From positions 1 through 64,000 of the forward strand of contig QPMI01000266.1 in NCBI GenBank assembly GCA_004431415.1: a DNA stretch of 64,000 bases. The letters are read 5' to 3'. Of the stretch, positions 11,712 through 21,313 are shown piece after piece; position 1 is the first letter of the stretch, and every line of letters starts with the position of its first letter. Position numbers and translations under genes: made by a program. The stretch is from Cyanophora paradoxa. Lineage: Eukaryota; Glaucocystophyceae; Cyanophorales; Cyanophoraceae. The notes beneath the pieces are model-generated. The model saw only the letters and a program-made list of their open reading frames with translations, did not search any database and was not told where the DNA came from.

Positions 11712-12011
11712 TTAATAATTGTGACGAACTACACCAATGATTTTACCATTAGAGGATAATTCTTTAAAAATTATGCGTGATAAATTGTATAAAGATAATG
11801 AACCACGGCTTCTTCCGGAAATAGAGCAACATTTAATTATATTAATGGATGTACCTTTTTTTAAGATTTTAGAAAATTTTTTTAATATATATAATCTTTC
11901 TTTATTTGTTAAATTTTGAGATCGCAATAAAAATAATAAAATTCTTCTTTTTATTTCAAATTTTACAGTGTTATATCGACGAATTTTATTTTTATAAATA
12001 TTTATTTTCAT
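11712..12011 (-). CDS. rps14: Ribosomal protein S14
   Basis: 99-residue small-subunit protein. The C-terminus contains CSISGRSRGSLSLYNLSRI, matching the uS14 motif around CxxTGRxRGxxxxFxLSR. The length is typical of mitochondrial and alphaproteobacterial S14. It lies between rpl5 (8-base gap) and rpl6 (5-base gap). The identical second copy is at 63248-63547. Confidence 0.93.
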   Translation of the reverse strand: MKINIYKNKIRRYNTVKFEIKRRILLFLLRSQNLTNKERLYILKKFSKILKKGTSINIIKCCSISGRSRGSLSLYNLSRIIFKELSSNGKIIGVVRHNY

Positions 12012-12019
12012 ATATCGTA

Positions 12020-12574
12020 TTATTGAGCAATTGGGAATTGTATAGAACTTAAATAAAGTAATATATTCTGATTGTTTATGTTTTGATATTTTACAAAATT
12101 AATAAAAACATTAATTCCAAAATTCATGTCAATTTTGGAATATTGATTCTCAATATCTTCAAAGGGGATTATAGAATTTAAACCAAAAGCGAAATTTATG
12201 TTATTTTGATTTAATTTATATTTATATAAATTTAATGCTTTTACTTTAGGAAAATATAAATAAATTAATTTATCTAAAAAAATTAATGCATATTTGTTTC
12301 TTAATGTAGTTTTACAACCTAAAACCTGCTTTTTTCGTAATTGATATGCAGAAATAGCATTCTTTGAAATAGAGAAAACAGGCCTCTGAAATGACATAAG
12401 TTCAAAACACCCATATAAAGGATACAATAATGTTTGATCGTGTACTAATTTTTTTTGACTAGACTGAATAATTATACTCTCTTTTTTTGGAATTTTATAA
12501 ATATTATTTATATTTAAACGGGAAATTAATTCATAATTTACTATATGATTTATGTGATACTGTAATCTTAACAT
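12020..12574 (-). CDS. rpl5: Ribosomal protein L5
   Basis: Large-subunit protein uL5, 184 residues from the Met at 12574. The longer open frame upstream is rps11 sequence read in another frame. Family features: an internal RKKQVLGCKTTLRNK segment (the G-x-K-VTLRG region) and FINFVKY.NINN near the end. The start lies one base after the rps11 stop. The second copy at 63556 is cut by the window end. Confidence 0.9.
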   Translation of the reverse strand: MLRLQYHINHIVNYELISRLNINNIYKIPKKESIIIQSSQKKLVHDQTLLYPLYGCFELMSFQRPVFSISKNAISAYQLRKKQVLGCKTTLRNKYALIFLDKLIYLYFPKVKALNLYKYKLNQNNINFAFGLNSIIPFEDIENQYSKIDMNFGINVFINFVKYQNINNQNILLYLSSIQFPIAQ

Positions 12575-12575
12575 T

Positions 12576-13030
12576 TTATAATCTACGTGATTTTTTTTGC
12601 CTACACCCACCATGTGCTATGGGAGTATTATCTTTTATTTTTAAAAAAAAAAGTTTTGCTTTTCTTAATAATGCAATACATGTCCTACGTTTTTTACGAT
12701 TTATACCTTTAAAATATAAATAAAACTTGTACAGATTATATTGTATAATTTTTTTATAACATAGTCAGTTGTTAATTCAACGGCATATAGAGAGGATCTT
12801 TTTGATTTTTTAAAGCCAACCATTCCTGAAGAGATAATAGATAAAACTTTATTTCTTTTATCTGTAATTGTGAATAATATATTATTCGAAGTTATTTTTA
12901 TATACAATTTGCCAATATTCTTAATTTTTTTTTTGGTTTTTTTTAATGATTTTGATTTTTTTTTTTCTACAGTAATTTTTGTTTTAATAACTTTATTTGG
13001 TTTTTTTTTTAATTGTTTTAATACTTCCAT
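12576..13030 (-). CDS. rps11: Ribosomal protein S11 (one frameshift)
   Basis: The open frame from 13030 holds the N-terminal part, with a very Lys-rich leader and then a S11 core ending in TDYVIKKLYNII. Near 12720 the frame breaks. The rest continues in another frame: KGINRKKRRTCIALL, then DNTPIAHGGCR and a basic end at the TAA at 12576. Those are the hallmark uS11 C-terminal elements (kGig..R..ai, D.TPIpHnGCRp.K). One base in a homopolymer is the likely error. It overlaps rps13 by 13 bases. Confidence 0.9.
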
Positions 13031-13392
13031 TGAATTTTTTTTACATTAAACATATTTAATTTTTTTTTAGTCTGCGAATTTGTATGAGTTCTTTGACCAC
13101 GTACTGGTAATTTTAATGTATGACGTATTCCACGATAACTGCTTATTTTTACCAAATTTTTAAAATTTGATTTTATTTGATTTTGCAAATCAATACCTAC
13201 ATTATAATTATTTTCAATATATTGCGATAATCGAATTATTTGATTTCTGTTTAATTGTTTAACTTTATAAAATGGGGTAATTAGTAGCGCATTACATATT
13301 TTTTTTGCCCTAAACTTACCTACCCAAAATATTTTTTGCAAACCTGCAAAAACATAATCATCTAAAGGTAAAAAAACACCAAGAATATGCAT
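13018..13392 (-). CDS. rps13: Ribosomal protein S13
   Basis: 124 residues, small-subunit head protein uS13. It shows the helix-turn-helix N-terminal part (GLQKIFWVGKFRAKKICNA), SSYRGIRHTLKLPVRGQRT, and the THTNSQTKKK tail typical of the family. It lies between nad1 and rps11; the last codons overlap the start of rps11. Confidence 0.95.
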   Translation of the reverse strand: MHILGVFLPLDDYVFAGLQKIFWVGKFRAKKICNALLITPFYKVKQLNRNQIIRLSQYIENNYNVGIDLQNQIKSNFKNLVKISSYRGIRHTLKLPVRGQRTHTNSQTKKKLNMFNVKKIQWKY

Positions 13393-13400
13393 AAATTAAT

Positions 13401-14400
13401 TTAATAGGAATACAGGTAAACCATCAAAAGATAGCAAAAATCCTGCTGTAAAAATAACCAAGCTAAGCTAAAAGGTAAAAATACTTTCCAACCTAAGTAC
13501 ATAAGTTGATCATAACGATAACGCGGATATGCTGCACGGACCCATATAAAGATAAACGCAATTATCGCTATTTTTAAACTAATCCAAAAATACCCTGGTA
13601 TTAAAACTAATGGATAAATATTTGCTATCGGATACCATCCACCTAAAAATAAAATAGAAATCATAGTACTCATTAATAAAATATTCGCATATTCACCTAA
13701 AAAAAAAGTGCAAATCCCATAGCAGAATACTCAACATTATACCCAGCAACTAACTCCGCTTCAGCTTCAGGTAAATCAAAAGGCGCTCGATTTGTTTCTG
13801 CTAAAGCCGAAACAAAAAACATAATAAATAACGGAAAATGCGGGAAAATAAACCAAATATTATGTTGTGCTAAAATAATTTTATTAATATTTAAACTACC
13901 AACACATAATATAATAGATATAATTATTAAACCTATACTGATTTCGTAAGATATCATTTGGGCTGCTGATCTTAAAGATCCAAGAAAAGCATATTTAGAA
14001 TTGCTAGACCATCCTGACATTATAATACCATAAACAGCTAATGAAGATACAGCAAATAAATAAAGTATACCTACATTAAGGTTACAAAATACGGTATCCC
14101 AATCGAAGGGAATTACTGCCCAACCAATGAGACTTAGCATAAATGTAAGGATAGGTGCAAATAAAAAGATAAATGTATTTGCATTATTTGGCAAGATAGT
14201 TTCTTTAATTAAAAGCTTTAAACCATCCGCTAATGGTTGTAATAATCCCAAAAACCAATAATATTAGGTCCTTTTCGTTGTTGCATACTTGCCATAACTT
14301 TTCGTTCAGCTAAAGTTAAGTATGCAACAGCAATTAATAATGGTATAATTATAGTCAACGTACTTGCTATAACTTTTACAATTGAATAGACTATTTGCAT
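13401..14400 (-). CDS. nad1: NADH dehydrogenase subunit 1 (two frameshifts)
   Basis: ND1/NuoH, the membrane subunit of complex I next to the quinone channel. The start at 14400 gives [13 protein letters not shown]... followed by the conserved [17 protein letters not shown]. The frame breaks near 14250 and 13705, each time one T short in a T-run. Restoring the runs gives about 333 residues, normal for ND1. Conserved segments include [20 protein letters not shown], which lies beside the quinone site. The gene is inserted in the ribosomal cluster between rpl14 and rps13. Confidence 0.93.
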
Positions 14401-14471
14401 TTAGAAAACTTTAAATTAATAAATAAAGATATTATTAGATACAACGCTAAATATATAATTTTATTTGTATA

Positions 14472-14543
14472 AGCGGAATGTCGGGCTCGAACCGACAATC
14501 AATGCCTTGGCAAGGCAGCACTTTACCTTTAAGCTAATCCCGC
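14472..14543 (-). tRNA. trnG(gcc): tRNA-Gly(GCC)
   Basis: Cloverleaf on the minus strand with acceptor GCGGGAT/ATTCCGC and anticodon loop TTGCCAA. Lies between nad1 and rpl14. Confidence 0.93.
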
Positions 14544-14558
14544 AAAATTAATTTTATT

Positions 14559-14918
14559 TTAAAATAATTTTAAATTTAATGGCAGACTTTTTTGAAATAT
14601 ATATTTTAATTCTTTTGCAATAGAACCTCTAATTCTGTTACCAGCTGCAACATTCTTTTTATTTAATAATAATGCACCATTTGATCTATGTTTTATTGAA
14701 ATACCATTGAATTTGATACGTTTTTTCTTTAACCTATAAATTATAGCACTCAAAACCTCGCCTTTTTTTATTTTTGATTGCGATTTTACTTTTTTTGTAG
14801 AAATAATTATTTTATCGCCAATTGTACTCTTTGATTTTGATTTTAATAGTTTAATACATTTAACAATTTTTACACCAGAATTATCTAAAATTTTTAAACG
14901 TGTTCCAAATTGGATCAT
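14559..14918 (-). CDS. rpl14: Ribosomal protein L14
   Basis: uL14 of the large subunit. I chose the Met at 14918 because it gives MIQFGTRLKILDNSGVK, the standard start (MIQ..T.L.V.DNSGA); the open frame reaches 8 codons further upstream. About 119 residues. The family signature AAGNRIRGSIAKEL is present near the C-terminus. The gene sits between two tRNAs, separated from rpl16 by trnI/M(CAU). Confidence 0.95.
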   Translation of the reverse strand: MIQFGTRLKILDNSGVKIVKCIKLLKSKSKSTIGDKIIISTKKVKSQSKIKKGEVLSAIIYRLKKKRIKFNGISIKHRSNGALLLNKKNVAAGNRIRGSIAKELKYIFQKSLPLNLKLF

Positions 14919-14946
14919 TATAATAAATTTATATTTAAACAATAAG

Positions 14947-15020
14947 TAAGCTTAGCAGGAATTGAACCCGCACACTTTCCGTTATGAGCGGAACGTTGTA
15001 ACCAATTCAACTATAAGCTT
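14947..15020 (-). tRNA. tRNA with anticodon CAU (Ile or Met)
   Basis: Acceptor AAGCTTA/TAAGCTT, anticodon loop CTCATAA. Together with the CAU tRNA at 62562 and the initiator at 44920 this makes three CAU tRNAs. One of the two non-initiators is probably elongator Met; the other is probably Ile2, whose C34 is modified to read AUA. The sequence does not decide which. Confidence 0.88.
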
Positions 15021-15046
15021 ATTAATTAAAAAATTAAATTTAATTT

Positions 15047-15456
15047 CTAATATACCCCGATTATAGTTGTTTTTATAGATAATTTGGAACTCGCATATTT
15101 TAGTGCGTTCTTGGCTAAATTAGGTTTTACCCCACCTAATTCGAAAAGAATCCTACCTGAGCCAACACAGCAAACCCAATGATCTACGTTACCTTTACCC
15201 TTACCCATACGAACCCAGATGGTTTTTTTGTTATTGGTTTATTCGGAAAAACACGCAACCAAATTTTACCAGATCGTTTTACAACACGATTTATTGCTAT
15301 TCTTGCAGATTCTAATTGAGCGGCAGAAATATACCCAAAATCGATTGCTTTAATTGCAAAATTACCAAATTTTATACTAGTTACTGAATTTTCTTTTTTT
15401 ATACAACGACTTTTTTGAAATTTCTTATATTTTAATTTTTTTGGTTGTAGAAGCAT
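15047..15456 (-). CDS. rpl16: Ribosomal protein L16 (one frameshift)
   Basis: uL16, a large-subunit protein near the peptidyl-transferase centre, about 136 residues. The first part (15456-15184) contains FGYISAAQLESARIAINR and WLRVFPNKPITKKPSG. One G is missing in a GGG(G) run near 15215, after which the next frame gives VRMGKGKGNVDHWVCCV and GRILFELGG, the classic L16 C-terminal half, ending at a TAG. The start overlaps the end of rps3 by 32 bases, as in many mitochondrial rps3-rpl16 pairs. Confidence 0.94.
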
Positions 15457-16213
15457 TTTTACTATTATTGCTTAAATTTTTAAATTTAAGAGGACGTAAA
15501 TACACCCAAGTTTTTATACCAATATTCCCCCTTTTTGAGAATATTGTTTTATAGGAATATATTATATTTGTATTAATTTTGTGTAAAGGCAATTGAGTTT
15601 TTCCTCCAAAAGGATTATTACTCTGTATCCATTCTGTTCGAGCAATTTGAGACTTACCTAATCTTCCAGACAAATTAATTTTGGCACCCATAATACCATG
15701 TTTAAATTTTTTTTGAATGTGATATACGATTGTTCGAAAAATAAATCTATAATTTTTTCTTTGTTTAAAGTATCGAGAAATTAAAATATTAATCATTTCT
15801 GGATATAAATTTAAACTTTTACTTCTATATAAAATTAATTTCGTTTTTAAACCGGTTATCGTAACAATCCACTTTTGAATTTTTTTTAAAAGAAATGTTA
15901 TTTTTTTTTTTAGTTTTTTTTTTCTATATTTAAATTTACTTCTCCTACGTAAACGAAGTTTTGTTCGTGTTTTAAAGAACCATGGTTTGCGAAATGAGAA
16001 TATTTTTAGAAATATAATTATATTTGAAATACTTTGATATATAATAATATCTGAAAAAATAATTTTCATTTTTTTTAAAATAGATTTTATATATTTTTTT
16101 ATAATATAATCCTGATTAAAACGTGTAGCATATGCTCCAAGAGTTAAACCGATAGACGAGTGTATCGTTGTTTTATTTAAACGAAATAATATTGGATTTA
16201 TTTTTTTGCCCAT
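15425..16213 (-). CDS. rps3: Ribosomal protein S3
   Basis: 262 residues, very basic. The N-terminus MGKKINPILFRLNK and the C-terminal block GIMGAKINLSGRLGKSQIARTEW match uS3, whose C-terminal domain binds at the mRNA entry site. The middle carries a Lys/Arg-rich insertion (RLRRRSKFKYRKKKLKKK) common in mitochondrial S3. Overlaps rps19 by 16 bases and rpl16 by 32. Confidence 0.94.
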   Translation of the reverse strand: MGKKINPILFRLNKTTIHSSIGLTLGAYATRFNQDYIIKKYIKSILKKMKIIFSDIIIYQSISNIIIFLKIFSFRKPWFFKTRTKLRLRRRSKFKYRKKKLKKKITFLLKKIQKWIVTITGLKTKLILYRSKSLNLYPEMINILISRYFKQRKNYRFIFRTIVYHIQKKFKHGIMGAKINLSGRLGKSQIARTEWIQSNNPFGGKTQLPLHKINTNIIYSYKTIFSKRGNIGIKTWVYLRPLKFKNLSNNSKNASTTKKIKI

Positions 16214-16485
16214 TTTCTTAAATTTTTTTTATTTTTTTTATGATTACATGGTAATTTTGTTAAACAAAATTCTCCAAGTTTATGTCCAACCATATTTTCA
16301 GAAATAAATACCTGAGTAAATTTCTTTCCATTATAAACACCTAATTTATAATTCACCAAATCATGTGTTATCGTTAAGTCCCTTGACCAAGTTCTACTAA
16401 TATAATTTTTTATAATTTTATTGTATTGAATAACTTTAAGAATAGAAGTATTAAGAAATTGACCTTTCCATGAAGAACGGGACAT
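16198..16485 (-). CDS. rps19: Ribosomal protein S19
   Basis: 95 residues. Starts MSRSSWKGQF and contains TRTWSR-like SRTWSRDLTI, then ENMVGHKLGEFCLTK, the uS19 signature. Placed between rpl2 and rps3 as in the bacterial S10 operon (rpl22 missing). Confidence 0.95.
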   Translation of the reverse strand: MSRSSWKGQFLNTSILKVIQYNKIIKNYISRTWSRDLTITHDLVNYKLGVYNGKKFTQVFISENMVGHKLGEFCLTKLPCNHKKNKKNLRKWAKK

Positions 16486-16501
16486 AAGTAAAAATAAAAG
16501 T

Positions 16502-17320
16502 TTAAATTCGTTTTTTTAATATATAATATTTTTTATTTTTACTAAAAAAAACAGTTGGTTTACCTTTTGTTATGCGACTATATGGAGTTACAGAAGGTCT
16601 TCCTCCATTAGTTCGACCACCATGAGGATGATCAACTGGATTCATAGCAATACCTCTAACCATTGGACGGCGATTTAACCATCTAGAACGACCAGCTTTT
16701 TCTATTTTTTTTAGTTTATGATCTGGATTTGATAAAACTCCGATTGTTGCTTTACTGAAGCTACATACCAATCTGATTTCACCTGATGGAAGACGTATTG
16801 CTGTATATTTTTGATTTTTAATATTTTCTATATGAGTTTTGTATTTATTGTTTAATGGTTTATTATGTGCCATAATTTGTGCATATGTACCTGCAGAACG
16901 AACTAATTGGCTCCCCTTGTTTATTTTTAGTTCAATATTATTTACTAATAAACCTGGATTTATGTTGAAAATATAATTTGAGTTCCCATTTTTTATCATT
17001 AAAGTAGAGTCTAATATTTTGTCTGAATTAAATATGACATCACCAATATTTGTTCTGTTTGGTAGTATTATATTTAATAAAAAACCATAATAATTATACG
17101 CTGTTCCTATTATTGTAGAACGGTTTGGATCATATTGTTTATTTATAATTAATGAAATTTGCTTAAAATGACGTTTATAATCGATAATATAATAATTTTT
17201 TTTATGTCCACCGCCACGATGTTGAATGGTTTTAACACCAGTGTTATTTCTACCACCTTTTTTAATACCCAATTTACAAGGTGATTTAAGTAATTTTGAA
17301 ACAACTTTTATATTATTCAT
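16502..17320 (-). CDS. rpl2: Ribosomal protein L2
   Basis: 272 residues, full-length uL2. It contains KGGRNNTGVKTIQHRGGGHK at the N-terminus and GIAMNPVDHPHGGRTNGGRP near the C-terminus; the latter includes the His of the VDHPHGG motif at the peptidyl-transferase centre. First gene of the ribosomal cluster in transcription order; trnH and atp9 lie upstream. Confidence 0.97.
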   Translation of the reverse strand: MNNIKVVSKLLKSPCKLGIKKGGRNNTGVKTIQHRGGGHKKNYYIIDYKRHFKQISLIINKQYDPNRSTIIGTAYNYYGFLLNIILPNRTNIGDVIFNSDKILDSTLMIKNGNSNYIFNINPGLLVNNIELKINKGSQLVRSAGTYAQIMAHNKPLNNKYKTHIENIKNQKYTAIRLPSGEIRLVCSFSKATIGVLSNPDHKLKKIEKAGRSRWLNRRPMVRGIAMNPVDHPHGGRTNGGRPSVTPYSRITKGKPTVFFSKNKKYYILKKRI

Positions 17321-17423
17321 TTTATTAAAATACTTTGATTTAGTATTATATATTTTTAATCATAAAAATTAATTTTTTTTATATTTAAAATATAATCTAA
17401 AACATCCATTAACATTAACCACG

Positions 17424-17500
17424 GGGCGAATAAAGAGGATTGAACTCTTAACTTTCAGAATCACAACCTGACACTCTAACCAATTAAGTTATATTCGCCC
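17424..17500 (-). tRNA. trnH(gug): tRNA-His(GUG)
   Basis: Anticodon loop TTGTGAT; acceptor GGCGAAT/ATTCGCC with a further encoded G-C pair at the -1 position, as expected for tRNA-His. Confidence 0.93.
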
Positions 17501-17542
17501 ACGACCAATCAATTAAAATAAAAAATTAAATTTAATTATTTA

Positions 17543-17812
<270 letters not shown>

Positions 17813-17867
17813 TTATTTTAATTATATTTTATTTTTTCTTGATTTATTTATACCAAACTATTTTATT

Positions 17868-18130
17868 TTATTTAATAAAATTGCTAAATATAGTTTTATT
17901 TAACACAATTGAATTAACCTTTAATGTAGTATTATTATTTTGACAAACGCCAATTAATGATTTATTTGTATGTTTTTCAAACCATACTAAAAATAAAATA
18001 AGCTTTCGCATTTTTTTTGAAGATGAAAACAAAGGAATTATACAATAGATATTTATTAAATAAAAAGTTACAAAACAAAAAAAAACCAAGTAATTTGAGA
18101 TAAATAGATTGTTAAATCTAATTGAGGCAT
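17868..18130 (-). CDS. atp8: ATP synthase subunit 8 (one frameshift)
   Basis: Not visible as one frame. The minus strand from 18130 reads MPQLDLTIYLSQITWFFF, the family's hallmark start (MPQLD...Q..W). After a run of nine Ts near 18075 it continues in the neighbouring frame as CFVTFYLINIYCIIPLF and a basic, soluble tail to 17868. Ten Ts would join the parts into about 87 residues. One N-terminal membrane helix with an extended C-terminus matches the YMF19 type of subunit 8 in the Fo stator. Lies between atp9 and atp4. Confidence 0.88.
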
Positions 18131-18159
18131 TAACGTTCGTTAAATTTAAAAATAAAATT

Positions 18160-18630
18160 TTAATTTATATTATAAATTTTATTAAGTACGGTTTGTATAA
18201 TTTCAATGCTTCTCTCCTTTTTTATGAAGAAAAAATCAGCTGACGCGTTAAATAATTGGTTTATATAATACGATAAGTAATAAACACATTTGTTTTTTAT
18301 TGAATTACCTAAAAATAGAACCAATACAGTGTAATTATAATTTAAATGAGTTTGAGAATATTTATTAGAATTTTTATCTAAATTATTTAAACTCATTAAT
18401 CGTTTTTTTACATATATCATAGTAATAAATTTATACATAATACTAGTAATAAATTGTAATCTTTGTGTTTCTAAATTAAATTTAATTTGAGACGGCATTT
18501 TTTTAATTCGAATAACGTACACGAGCAATATAAAAAAGCAAAAGAGAACAATTGATTCTTCTTGTAATACAAAAATTCTTTTGCCAATATAAAAAACACA
18601 ACTATTGGGAGTAATAAACGGTTTAGCCAT
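18160..18630 (-). CDS. atp4: ATP synthase subunit b (Ymf39-type)
   Basis: 156 residues. FVLQEESIVLFCFFILLVYVI, followed by a mostly polar region, matches the protist mitochondrial subunit b (Ymf39/atp4) pattern: a short lead, an acidic 'NEE.IV..cF' helix, then a stator stalk. The position next to atp8 and atp9 supports it. The longer overlapping frame at 18656-18471 is a shadow. Sequence conservation is low in this family, so the call rests on the N-terminal motif and context. Confidence 0.75.
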   Translation of the reverse strand: MAKPFITPNSCVFYIGKRIFVLQEESIVLFCFFILLVYVIRIKKMPSQIKFNLETQRLQFITSIMYKFITMIYVKKRLMSLNNLDKNSNKYSQTHLNYNYTVLVLFLGNSIKNKCVYYLSYYINQLFNASADFFFIKKERSIEIIQTVLNKIYNIN

Positions 18631-18665
18631 CGACCTAAATACGATTTAATACGCATTAAGTTGAC

Positions 18666-18830
18666 TTAGATGTCATCCTTTATTAGGTCAATAAGAAAAA
18701 ATATTGCCATCATGAACATCAAGTCACTTGATACGTAAATTAATTCGTATTTGACTCCTAAAAAAAACATTAAACCGAGTACACTAAGGAATAATACTAA
18801 TACTAAATCACTTTTTCGTCTTGGATCCAT
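18666..18830 (-). CDS. Small membrane ORF (orf54)
   Basis: From the Met at 18830 the protein begins MDPRRKSDLVLVLFLSVLG and has two hydrophobic stretches separated by KYELIYVSSD, with an acidic end. It fills the space between trnG(UCC) and atp4 with short gaps on both sides. I do not recognise it. The tRNA-overlapping longer start (18887) is unlikely. Confidence 0.45.
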   Translation of the reverse strand: MDPRRKSDLVLVLFLSVLGLMFFLGVKYELIYVSSDLMFMMAIFFLIDLIKDDI

Positions 18831-18838
18831 TTTTTTTT

Positions 18839-18909
18839 TACAGATAATGGGACTCGAACCCATAAAAATTGCTTGGAAGGCAATCAATTTACCATTAATT
18901 TATATCTGT
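18839..18909 (-). tRNA. trnG(ucc): tRNA-Gly(UCC)
   Basis: Acceptor ACAGATA/TATCTGT, anticodon TCC in TTGCCTTCCAA. A1-U72 instead of the usual G1-C72. Confidence 0.88.
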
Positions 18910-18954
18910 TGGGGTAGATGCTATAATTTATAGTATATATATCTTATATTAAAC

Positions 18955-19024
18955 TTCCTAGATAAGACTTGAACTTATAACATTGCAGTTAACAGCCGCA
19001 CGCTCTACCATTAAGCTACTAGGA
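18955..19024 (-). tRNA. trnN(guu): Second tRNA-Asn(GUU)
   Basis: Nearly identical to the trnN at 59192-59261, differing by two substitutions. One makes a G-U pair in the anticodon stem (TGCGG/CTGCA). A recent duplicate that can still fold. Confidence 0.88.
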
Positions 19025-19070
19025 ATTAAAAATAGGTTACATTTTACACACATTATAAATATTTTATAAT

Positions 19071-21067
19071 CTAATTTTTTAATGATGAACCAATTACTGC
19101 TAGAATAAATATTAAAACTAAATTAGTTGAAACATACAACATTTTCTGTATTATTACAATAACAGTAAATAAAGTTATTGTAATACCTAATAGTATTATA
19201 AATAAATAATGATACATTAGGCCAGATTGTATGCTACTTATGTTCTTTGATAAATACGTAAAATTTGTTATTAATCCAGTTGGTCCAAATATTTCTAGTA
19301 TACCACGATCAATGAATTTAAATGTAATTTTATACCCAAAAGATATAATCGGTAACGCAATAAATTCATTATAGATTTTATCAAAATACCAACGTTTATT
19401 TAAAAAAGTATAAAATTTTATGTAAAATATTTTTACTATAAATATTTTTTTAATTAAAAAATTATAAAAGCAGAATGCAATAATTAACCCCCCAAAACTA
19501 AAAACAACAGGTGTTAATTTATTATAAACTGGAATAAATTCAGATTCTAAAACAAAATTATTTTCCGGTAAAATAAAAATCGAATTATTCCAAAACGATG
19601 TTCCTACCCAATAAACATATCACGAAAAAGATAACCTACAAAAATACTAGCTAAAGCCAAAACACCAAGCGGAAATGTTATAAAAAAATTACTTTCTGAT
19701 GCATGACTATAAGTGTGCTTATATCCATTTGGTTTTGCTAAAAATGCCCAAAAAATAAGCCTAAATGAATAGAATGCTGTACAAAATGCCGATAATACAC
19801 CTAAAATATATGCAAATGTACCTTTAATTAAATAAGTTGAAAATGTTAACTCTAGAATCATATCCTTAGAATAAAAACCAGTTAAAAAAGGAAATCCGGT
19901 CAATGATAAAGAACCAACTAATAACATAGAATAACTAAATGGTAATATATAAGCTAATCCACCCATTTTTCTAAAATCTTGCTCATCATGTACTGCATGT
20001 ATCAAAGAACCTGCAGTTAAAAAAAGAAGAGCTTTAAAAAAAGCATGATTTGCTAAATGAAATAAACTTGTTGAGTAACCAGAAATACCACAAACAAAAA
20101 CCATATAACCTAATTGACTACAGGTTGAATACGCTATTACACGCTTAGCATCATTTTGTAATAAACCAGTAGTTGCTGCAAAAAACGCAGTTAAAGCACC
20201 TAAAATTGTTAAAATGTCAAGAGCAGTCTCCGAAAATTCAAATAAAAATGAACAACGAATAATTAAGAATACACCTGCTGTAACCATTGTTGCTGCGTGT
20301 ATCAATGCTGATACCGGTGTTGGACCTTCCATAGCATCAGGCAACCAAGTATGTAGCCCAATTTGAGCAGATTTACCAACAGCACCAATAAATAATAGTA
20401 AGCAAATACAAGTAATTAAATTTATTTTTATATTAAAAAAATAAAATGAATTATCCACAAATAGTAAAATGCTTGAAAAAATCACATGATAATCAAGACT
20501 TTTACATACATAAAAAAGAGCCATAATTCCTAAACTAAGTCCAAAATCACCTATTCTATTCATAACCATTGCTTTTAAAGCCGCTTTATTTGCTTGTATA
20601 CGATTAAAAAAGAAATTGATTAATAAATATGAACACAATCCAACACCTTCCCATCCAACAAACATCTGTACCATATTATCTGCTGTTACCAAAATTAACA
20701 TAAAAAATGTAAAGAATGACAAATAACTCATGAAACGACCTAAATGTGGATCAGATCCCATATATTCAATTGAATAAAAATGAACTAAAAAACTAATAGA
20801 GGTAACCACAATAAGCATTGTGCAAGTTACACTATCAAATAAAAATCCCCAAAATACTATTAAATTCTCACCGAATAACCACGGTAATGTTTGAATATAA
20901 CATGAATTTTGCAATAATGCAATATAGTAAAAACTTTTTATTGATAAAATAAACGTAAATCCTAAAAGACTGGTGCATATATATGCAGCGTATTTATTTC
21001 CAATAAAACGAACAAAAAAAGCGACTAGTGCGCTTATAAGTGGTAAGAAAACAAGTGTAAGATACAT
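19071..21067 (-). CDS. nad5: NADH dehydrogenase subunit 5 (one frameshift)
   Basis: ND5, the largest antiporter-like subunit of complex I. The first 487 codons (21067-19604) hold the core, including [20 protein letters not shown] and the early [13 protein letters not shown]. At 19605 the frame meets TAG directly after FIG. One extra G in the GGG run gives FIGVGTSFW and continues as the long C-terminal amphipathic and membrane region down to TAG at 19071. Restored length is about 665 residues, normal for the family. Confidence 0.95.
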
Positions 21068-21163
21068 GGTTTAATTTTAGATTAAAAAATATATATTAAT
21101 TAATTTATTAAATTCACTACTACTTGAAAAAAAAAATATAATAATATAAAAAACATAGTATTT

Positions 21164-21237
21164 TGGGCTTAAGTAGACTTGAACTACTGGCTTTACGCTT
21201 ATCAGGCGTATACTCTAACCAACTGAGTTATAAGCCC
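21164..21237 (-). tRNA. trnI(gau): tRNA-Ile(GAU)
   Basis: Acceptor GGGCTTA/TAAGCCC, anticodon loop CTGATAA. Confidence 0.93.
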
Positions 21238-21313
21238 AAAATGGTAAAAATAAATTATCTTTTATAAAATAAAAATTAATGTAAATAAATTACATCATTT
21301 AAATATATACAAA

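Larger units (their letters stand above)
1..12464. repeat. Terminal overlap, first (less accurate) copy
   Basis: This stretch repeats 51394-64000 in the same order and orientation. It runs from the rnl 3' end through rrn5, rps4, cox2, nad7, cob, nad3, nad6 and rpl6 into rpl5. The coordinate offset grows from 51393 at the start to 51536 at rpl6, so this copy has lost about 143 bases. The losses are mostly single bases in homopolymers and occur before about 10.9 kb; from rpl6 on, the copies have the same length. This fits an assembly that ran past the start of a circular molecule into poorly polished sequence. A genuine long direct repeat is the less likely alternative. Confidence 0.93.

Noticed and set aside
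1-12464. First-copy genes as true pseudogenes in a 12.5-kb repeat
   Set aside because: Nearly all differences are homopolymer deletions spread over tRNAs and genes alike, typical of unpolished reads; almost no substitutions.
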